Of a stretch of 64,000 bases of DNA, positions 58,991-64,000 are shown piece by piece. Below the pieces are notes generated by a model, which saw only the letters and a program-made list of their open reading frames with translations, had not been told where the DNA came from and made no database searches. The stretch is from Yimella lutea (GTDB lineage: Bacteria; Actinomycetota; Actinomycetes; Actinomycetales; Dermatophilaceae), in contig NZ_VFMO01000001.1 in assembly GCF_006715095.1 (NCBI RefSeq), positions 2,480,001-2,544,000 on the forward strand, written 5' to 3'. Position 1 is the stretch's first letter. Each line of letters begins with the position of its first letter. A program made the position numbers and the translations under genes.

Positions 58991-59045
58991 TGCCGGGCTG
59001 GAGTACCGGCACGTCTTCGGCCTCGCTGACCTCGGCCTCGCCTGA
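58988..59045 (+). pseudogene. Last 18 codons of a truncated foreign gene
   Basis: DAGLEYRHVFGLADLGLA and a stop read on the plus strand right up to the terminator at 59053. It has the look of a real C-terminus, but its upstream part is replaced by pyrD, so the family cannot be identified. Confidence 0.4.
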
Positions 59046-59052
59046 AACAGCA

Positions 59053-59084
59053 GCAGGGCCCGACGGCGAACCGTCGGGCCCTGC
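59053..59084. terminator. Perfect 14-bp stem with CGAA loop
   Basis: GCAGGGCCCGACGG (59053-59066) and CCGTCGGGCCCTGC (59071-59084) flank a CGAA tetraloop. It separates the truncated plus-strand gene end and the convergent symporter gene and probably serves both. Confidence 0.9.
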
Positions 59085-59096
59085 GCCGTGCGGAGC

Positions 59097-60689
59097 TCAG
59101 TGCCGGTCGGCGAACTCCTTGATCTCGCCGGAGGCCAGACGTGCCCGGTAGTGCGAGAACTCGCGCCGGATGACGTTGCGCAACAGGTAGAGACCGATCA
59201 GGTTGGGGATGCTCATCATGAAGATCATCGAGTCCGAGAAGTCGATGACCGAGCCGAGGCTGGCGATCGAACCCAGGACGGTGAAGCCGAGGAAGATGAC
59301 CTTGAAGACGTTCTCCGCCAACGGGTTGTCACCGAACAGGTACCCGGTGGCCTTCATGCCGTAGTACGACCAGCTGATCATGGTCGAGAAGGCGAAGAGC
59401 ACCACGGCGACCGCGAGGACCTTCGGGAACCACGGCAGGACCGAGGCGAAGGCGTTCGAGGTCAGGGCCACACCGCCGAGTTCGGAGGCAGCGGGGTCAA
59501 GGTAGGCCTTGGTGATGATGATCGTCAACGCCGTCATCGTGCAGATGACGATGGTGTCGATGAACGGCTCGAGCGACGCCACGAAGCCCTCGGTCGCGGG
59601 CTCCTTGGTGCGCACCGCGGAGTGGGCGACCGAGGCCGAGCCCAGACCGGCCTCGTTGGAGAACGCCGCCCGCTGGAAGCCGACGATCAGGGCGCCGATG
59701 ACGCCGCCCGCTGCGCCCTCGCCGGTGAAGGCGCCGTCGAGGATCGCCCCGAAGGCCGCCGGGACCTCCCCGAAGTTGCCGAGGAGCACGATGAGGCAGG
59801 CACCGAGGTAGAGGATCGCCATGAACGGCACGATCTTCTCGGTGACCTTGGCGATGCTCTTGATGCCGCCGATGATCACCGCGCCGACGGCGGCGGCGAA
59901 CAGCAGGCCCATGATCCAGGTGTTGCGGCCGAGGAAGCTCTCCTCGCCCCCGACCTGGCTGACGATCTGGGCGGTGGCCTGGTTGGACTGGAACATGTTG
60001 CCGCCACCGACCGCGCCACCGATCATGCAGACGGCGAAGAACGCGGCCAGACCCTTGCCCAGGCCCGGCTTGCCGAGGTCCTTCACGGCATCCCGGAGGT
60101 AGTACATCGGGCCACCGGAGACGGTTCCGTCGGCGTGCTCCTGGCGGTACTTGACCCCGAGCATGCACTCGGCGGCCTTCAGGCTCATGCCGAGGAAGCC
60201 CGCGACGATCATCCAGAACGTCGCGCCGGGACCGCCGATGGCGATGGCGATGGCGACACCGGCGATGTTGCCGAGACCGACGGTGCCCGACACCGCGGTG
60301 GCGAGGGCCTGGAAGTGCGACACCTCACCGGCGTCGTTGGGGTCGGAGTACTTGCCGCGCACGAGGTCGATCGCGTGCTTGAAGCCGCGCACGTTGATGA
60401 AGCCGAGCCAGATCGTGAAGAAGATCGCGGCCGTGATGAGCCAGATGACGACGATGCGGATCGTGTACTCGCCATTGGCGGACGGGCCGTAGAAGACCAG
60501 GCCGGTGATCCACCCCGACACCTTGTCGAACAGCGTGGCGTCCGGTGCGAACTCGGGGACCGGGCTCGGGAAGGTGATCGGCTTCGGTGAGAGCGCGAAG
60601 ATGACGACGTAGAAGGCGGCGACGACTGCGCCGATGATGCCGAGGGTCTTGGTGGCCGACCCCATCTGCGGGGTCTCGCTGTCACGCAT
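59097..60689 (-). CDS. Alanine/glycine:cation symporter (AGCS family)
   Basis: About 530 residues, polytopic. AGCS hallmarks include ALATAVSGTVGLGNIAGVAIAIAIGGPGATFWMIVAGFLGMSLKAAECMLGVKYR. Later segments are AFSNEAGLGSASVAHSAVRT and TMISWSYYGMKATGYLFG. It takes up alanine or glycine with Na+ or H+. ATG 60689 follows GGGAGAG; ATG 60704, overlapping the usp stop, is the alternative. It belongs to the foreign-looking segment 58988-63747. Confidence 0.92.
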   Translation of the reverse strand: MRDSETPQMGSATKTLGIIGAVVAAFYVVIFALSPKPITFPSPVPEFAPDATLFDKVSGWITGLVFYGPSANGEYTIRIVVIWLITAAIFFTIWLGFINVRGFKHAIDLVRGKYSDPNDAGEVSHFQALATAVSGTVGLGNIAGVAIAIAIGGPGATFWMIVAGFLGMSLKAAECMLGVKYRQEHADGTVSGGPMYYLRDAVKDLGKPGLGKGLAAFFAVCMIGGAVGGGNMFQSNQATAQIVSQVGGEESFLGRNTWIMGLLFAAAVGAVIIGGIKSIAKVTEKIVPFMAILYLGACLIVLLGNFGEVPAAFGAILDGAFTGEGAAGGVIGALIVGFQRAAFSNEAGLGSASVAHSAVRTKEPATEGFVASLEPFIDTIVICTMTALTIIITKAYLDPAASELGGVALTSNAFASVLPWFPKVLAVAVVLFAFSTMISWSYYGMKATGYLFGDNPLAENVFKVIFLGFTVLGSIASLGSVIDFSDSMIFMMSIPNLIGLYLLRNVIRREFSHYRARLASGEIKEFADRH

Positions 60690-60703
60690 GGTGTTCTCTC
60701 CCA

Positions 60704-61135
60704 TCAGGGCACCACCGTCACGGGAACGCTGGCGTGCTGAGCCAGGCGGTTGGCCACGCTGCCGAACACGGCGTCGCGCAGCCCCGAGTCGCCGGTGCGG
60801 CCGACGATGATGTGCACGGCGCCGGACTCCGCGCTGATGTCGAGCAACGTCTCGGATGCCTTGCCGTGGCGCACGATCTCCTCGTGGGGCACCCCGCCAC
60901 GCTCGCAGATCTCGACCATGGGCGCGATGACCTGTTCGGTCGCCGCCTCGAGTTCACGCTGCCGTTCACGGTGCCGGTGCTCGTTCTCGCTGGCGGTCTG
61001 GAAGGAGAACGGTGTCCAAGGGATCACGTGGACGAGGACGATCTTCCAGTGGTTCTTCTGGGCGCGATCAACGGCGAACTCCGCCGCGCGGGTGGAGGCC
61101 TCACTGTTGTCGACGCCGACGACGATGGTGTCCAT
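60704..61135 (-). CDS. Universal stress protein (UspA family)
   Basis: A 143-residue protein. It starts DTIVVGVDNSEASTRAAEFAVD and has the ATP-binding signature IIVGRTGDSGLRDAVFGSVANRLAQHASVPVTVV (G-2x-G-9x-G-S type). It probably binds ATP and is induced by stress. Its stop overlaps the start region of the alanine symporter, so the two are co-transcribed. The pairing may link it to uptake. Confidence 0.92.
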   Translation of the reverse strand: MDTIVVGVDNSEASTRAAEFAVDRAQKNHWKIVLVHVIPWTPFSFQTASENEHRHRERQRELEAATEQVIAPMVEICERGGVPHEEIVRHGKASETLLDISAESGAVHIIVGRTGDSGLRDAVFGSVANRLAQHASVPVTVVP

Positions 61136-61255
61136 GGGAGGGCCAATCTGTCGGTGCGGACTGGTCAGGTCCAAGGCAGGCTACCGCAGTGTGACCGCGG
61201 ACACACCTGCTGGCATCTACGCTTGAGGCAGTTACCCGTCTCCTCGAGGAGTCCC

Positions 61256-61913
61256 ATGACAGCCGCCCTTGTCATCGTCATCGCCATCGTGGTGCTGCTC
61301 ATCGCCGTCGTCGGCTGGGCCATCGCGACGTACAACGGCCTCATCAAGCTGCGCAACCTGGTGCAGGAGGCCTGGCGCCAGATCGACGTCGAGCTCACCC
61401 GCCGGCACGACCTCATCGGCAACCTCGTCGAGACGGTCAAGGGCTACGCAGCCCACGAGCGCGGCACGCTCGAGGATGTCATCAAGGCCCGAGCTGGTGC
61501 CATGGCGCCCGGCCAGTCCCCGGCGCAGCAGGCCGAGAGCGAGAACATGCTGAGCCAAGCCCCCGGACGGCTGCTCGCCATCGCCGAGGCCTACCCCGAC
61601 CTGAAGGCCAACCAGAACTTCATGGCGCTGCAGGCCGAGCTCACCCTCGACCGAGGACCGGATCGCCTCGGCCCGCCGCTACTACAACGCCACGGTCCGC
61701 GACCTCAACACCAAGGTCGAGACGGTGCCGAGCAACATCATCGCCGGCGTGTTCACCATCTCCCGGGCCGAGTACTTCGAGGCCGTCGGGGAACAGCGCG
61801 AGGCCCCCAAGGTCGACTTCGGGCAGCGTGAGGCCGTCATCCCGCCGCCGAGCGGGTATGCCGGTGGCTCCGGCAACGGCCCCCAGGACACGCCCCCCGC
61901 ACCCCAGGCCTGA
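61256..61913 (+). pseudogene. lemA: LemA family protein with single-base frameshift
   Basis: ATG 61256 follows GAGGAG. The product has an N-terminal helix (ALVIVIAIVVLLIAVVGWAI) and the LemA core YNGLIKLRNLVQEAWRQIDV and LTRRHDLIGNLVETVKGYA. At about 61648-61650 the frame is lost: CACCCTCGACC should read CACCTCGACC. The next frame then continues STEDRIASARRYYNATVRDLN to the stop. Removing one C restores a protein of about 218 residues. Function is uncertain. Confidence 0.88.
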
Positions 61914-61924
61914 CTCCGCGGGTC

Positions 61925-61950
61925 CCGGGTCCACCGGGTGGTGGACCCGG
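61925..61950 (+). terminator. Hairpin between lemA and the ABC genes
   Basis: CCGGGTCCAC (61925-61934) pairs perfectly with GTGGACCCGG (61941-61950) across a 6-base loop, 12 bases after the lemA stop. Confidence 0.7.
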
Positions 61951-62003
61951 CATCCACTGCATGGGTGTTCCAGCCCACGCTCCCGGGCGGGCAGTCTGGA
62001 CCC

Positions 62004-62876
62004 ATGGACGACGCAATCACGATCAGGGGCCTGCGCAAGGCCTATGGCGGGCGGGCCGCCGTCGACGGGCTCGACCTCGACATCCGCACGGGGGAGGTGT
62101 TCGCGCTCCTCGGACCCAACGGGGCCGGGAAGACGACCACCGTCGAGATCGCCGAAGGATTTCGCAGCCGTGACGCCGGCGAGGTCCGCGTGCTCGGCAC
62201 GGACCCCGAGGGAGCGGGGCGTTCCTGGCGCAACCAGATCGGCATCGTCACGCAGACCTCGGCGGGCCTGGACCTGTTGACCCCCCGCGAGGCACTCGCG
62301 AGCACGGCGAAGGTCTACTCCGACCCCCGCGACGTCGACGAGGTGATCGCCGCCGTCGGGCTCGCCGACAAGGCCGACACCCGCATCGTGGGGCTGAGCG
62401 GTGGCCAGCGACGCCGCCTCGACGTCGGCCTGGGGATCGTCGGTGGGCCCGAGCTGATCTTCCTCGACGAGCCGACCACCGGGTTCGACCCGCAGGCCCG
62501 GCGCGACTTCTGGACCCTCATCCGCGCGTTGGCCGACCAGGGCACGACGATCCTGCTCACGACCCACTACCTGGACGAGGCCGAAGAGCTCGCGGACCGG
62601 GTCGGCGTCATCGCCGCCGGTCGCCTCCTCGTCCTCGACACCCCTGCGGCGCTGGGCGGGCGGGGCACGTCGGAGGCCACGGTCACGTGGGAGGAGGACG
62701 GCATCCGACGGAGCATGCGAACCGCGACGCCGACCGCGGAGGTGGCCCGGCTCGCAGCCCGGATGCCGGGTGGCGAGGTCCCCGGCCTCACCGTCACCAG
62801 ACCATCGCTCGAGGACTCCTACCTCACCCTCATCGCCCCCCACATCACCGACGACACCACGGAGGTGGCGTCGTGA
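62004..62876 (+). CDS. ABC-2 type transporter ATPase
   Basis: A 290-residue DrrA/CcmA-type ATPase. Walker A is [10 protein letters not shown] near residue 37, the signature LSGGQRRRLDVGLGI near 132 and Walker B LIFLDEPTTGFDPQ, with the switch histidine in LLTTHYLDEAEEL. The C-terminal 70 residues are a short regulatory tail. It energises the permease in the next gene, which starts in a GTGA overlap. Drug or lipid export is likely. Confidence 0.92.
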   Translation: MDDAITIRGLRKAYGGRAAVDGLDLDIRTGEVFALLGPNGAGKTTTVEIAEGFRSRDAGEVRVLGTDPEGAGRSWRNQIGIVTQTSAGLDLLTPREALASTAKVYSDPRDVDEVIAAVGLADKADTRIVGLSGGQRRRLDVGLGIVGGPELIFLDEPTTGFDPQARRDFWTLIRALADQGTTILLTTHYLDEAEELADRVGVIAAGRLLVLDTPAALGGRGTSEATVTWEEDGIRRSMRTATPTAEVARLAARMPGGEVPGLTVTRPSLEDSYLTLIAPHITDDTTEVAS

Positions 62877-63675
62877 ACGCGCTCGCCCTCGGGCTGGACC
62901 GCACCATCCTCGAGCTGAAGATGTACTCGCGCGAGAAGGAGTCGGTGTTCTTCTCCTTCCTGTTCCCGATCCTGCTGCTGAGCCTGTTCTCGGTCATCTT
63001 CTCGGCCCAGTTCGAGGAAGGGGCAGGCCAGGACGCGATGACCGCGGGCCTGTTCTTCATGCCGGGCATGCTTTCGGCCGGTGTGCTCCTCACGAGCTTC
63101 CAGACGATGGCCCTGTCGATCGCCACCGAACGTGACGACGGCACGCTCAAGCGGCTGCGCGCCACCCCCATGCCGTCGGTGGCGTACTTCCTGGGCAAGG
63201 TCGGACTCGTCGGCGTGACCTCCGTGCTGCAGACGGTGTTGCTCCTCGTCGTGGCGACGCTGTTCTTCGACGTCGACCTGCCGACCGACCCCGAGCGCTG
63301 GGCCGTCTTCGTGCTCGTCTTCGGGCTCGGCGTCTTCAGCGGCACGGTGCTCGGCATCGCGTACTCCTCGCTGGCGACGTCCCGCTCGATCGGGGCCGTC
63401 GTCATCGGGCCGATGCTCGTGCTCCAGTTCATCTCGGGCGTCTACATCGCCTTCGACGACGTGCCCACGTGGTTGCAGCAGGCCGCCGCCATCTTCCCGC
63501 TCAAGTGGATCGCCCAGGGTATGCGCTCGGTGTTCTTCCCGGCCGAGATGGCGGCCGGCGAGATGGCCGGGTCGTGGGAGACCGGCAAGACGGCCCTCGT
63601 CCTCCTGGCGTGGGCATCGCGGGCCTGATCCTGTGCGTCACGACGTTCCGCTGGTTCAAGCGCGGAACGACGTGA
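62873..63675 (+). pseudogene. ABC-2 type permease with 3' frameshift
   Basis: A GTG start overlaps the ATPase stop. The protein has an N-terminal helix (FFSFLFPILLLSLFSVIFSA) and the ABC-2 core VLLTSFQTMALSIATERDDGTLKRLRATP. Further helices follow, with VYIAFDDVPTWLQQAAAIFPLKWIAQGM near the end. Near 63611 the frame is lost (WASRA-stop at 63628), while the next frame continues [18 protein letters not shown] to 63675, the normal last helix. One missing base between GGGC and ATCGCG explains it. Confidence 0.85.
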
Positions 63676-63688
63676 GCGCGGGCCGGGG

Positions 63689-63747
63689 ATGATGGTGGCC
63701 GTGAGCACGACCGAGCGGACGTCGCGCGAGGAGTTCGGCGCGATGTG
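63689..63747 (+). pseudogene. N-terminal fragment of a gene cut by the right junction
   Basis: ATG ATG GTG GCC GTG opens a frame reading [21 protein letters not shown] that runs into pyrF antisense at 63748. The position after an ABC-2 pair suggests a histidine kinase or another gene of the same operon, but there is too little to identify. Confidence 0.4.
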
Positions 63748-64000
63748 GCGCCGCGGCGTACGCGTCCATCGTGCTGCCGATGTCGCCCCGCTTGACGTCG
63801 AGCAGGCTCAACGTCCCGGCCGCACGCAGCCCGGCCAACGTCTCTTCCAGGACGGCGACGCCGGCCGATCCGAATCGTTCGAAGAAGGCCGCCTGCGGTT
63901 TGACGATCGCTGCGTGCCCACCGAACGCCTCGACACATCGCAGCGCGAACTCACGCAGACCGTCGACATCGTCGGTCAAACCCCAGTCCCGTAGCAGGGC
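63748..64000 (-). pseudogene. pyrF: Second, partial copy of pyrF
   Basis: The minus strand encodes [21 protein letters not shown] through [20 protein letters not shown] and then stops matching pyrF at 63748. It corresponds to 58495-58747 with two base differences. One difference changes Gly-Ser-Pro to Gly-Ser-Ala in the protein; the other is near the window end. The copy continues off the window and probably leads into the true pyrF start and pyrD. Confidence 0.9.

Noticed and set aside
59088..60590. 500-codon plus-strand frame opposite the alanine symporter
   Set aside because: The translation is an acidic, repeat-like shadow, while the minus strand carries an intact AGCS protein.
63656..63979. 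A second functional pyrF gene
   Set aside because: Only part of the coding sequence is present; at 63748 it switches to unrelated sequence in place of the essential C-terminal half.
1..64000. CRISPR array, prophage or restriction/defence island
   Set aside because: No regularly spaced repeats, Cas proteins, phage structural genes or methylase/nuclease pairs were found; the only nuclease-like gene is the frameshifted DUF222/HNH.

Overview
The window is high-GC actinobacterial DNA. Most of it looks like one Micrococcales chromosome, possibly near Dermacoccaceae or Intrasporangiaceae. That placement is inferred from gene order, GTG starts and gene content, not from a search. Diagnostic blocks are fmt-rsmB-rpe-rib-hisE-hisG, priA-metK-coaBC-rpoZ-gmk-mihF-pyrF-pyrD, hisI-trpE-trpC-trpB-trpA-lgt-gltB-gltD-pyk, and polA beside an ANTAR regulator.

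Layout. Positions 1-6785 hold three membrane acyltransferases with fused SGNH domains, a small D/R-rich membrane protein and a sugar-nucleotide pyrophosphorylase, which fits modification of a surface glycan. Positions 6782-19740 hold polA, a thioesterase, a GNAT enzyme, a DUF554 protein, a complete liv branched-chain amino-acid ABC operon, an ANTAR response regulator, a DUF695-like protein, a flavin reductase and tRNA-Leu(CAA). Positions 19740-34139 hold pyk, gltBD, lgt, the trp genes and hisI. Positions 34258-38063 encode a heterodimeric ABC exporter. Positions 39285-41187 hold a DUF222/HNH gene, broken by a frameshift and flanked by inverted repeats, sitting between hisI and hisF. Positions 41227-44312 hold hisF, a kinase-like gene, a PH-domain protein, hisG and hisE.

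The riboflavin operon (44406-47143) is the most striking locus. An FMN riboswitch precedes ribD, ribE and ribBA, each of which has lost internal or C-terminal sequence including essential parts. The start, the stop and the overlap with the next gene survive in every case. ribH and a PnuC-family gene, probably the riboflavin importer RibM, are intact. This is either a pathway decaying towards riboflavin import or a collapsed assembly.

Positions 47210-58849 are ordinary housekeeping: a Rieske protein, rpe, rsmB, fmt, a HAD hydrolase, priA, metK, coaBC, rpoZ, gmk, mihF and pyrF. At about 58985 pyrD is cut off. A segment of roughly 4.75 kb with truncated genes at both ends follows: alanine symporter, UspA, LemA, and an ABC ATPase with its permease. 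Two of its genes carry single-base frameshifts. At 63748 the sequence drops back into pyrF, repeating 58495-58747 with two mismatches. The segment is either a chimeric join or an insertion with a large duplication.

No CRISPR array, rRNA, prophage or transposase is visible. No stretch longer than about 300 bases lacks a gene or a described element.
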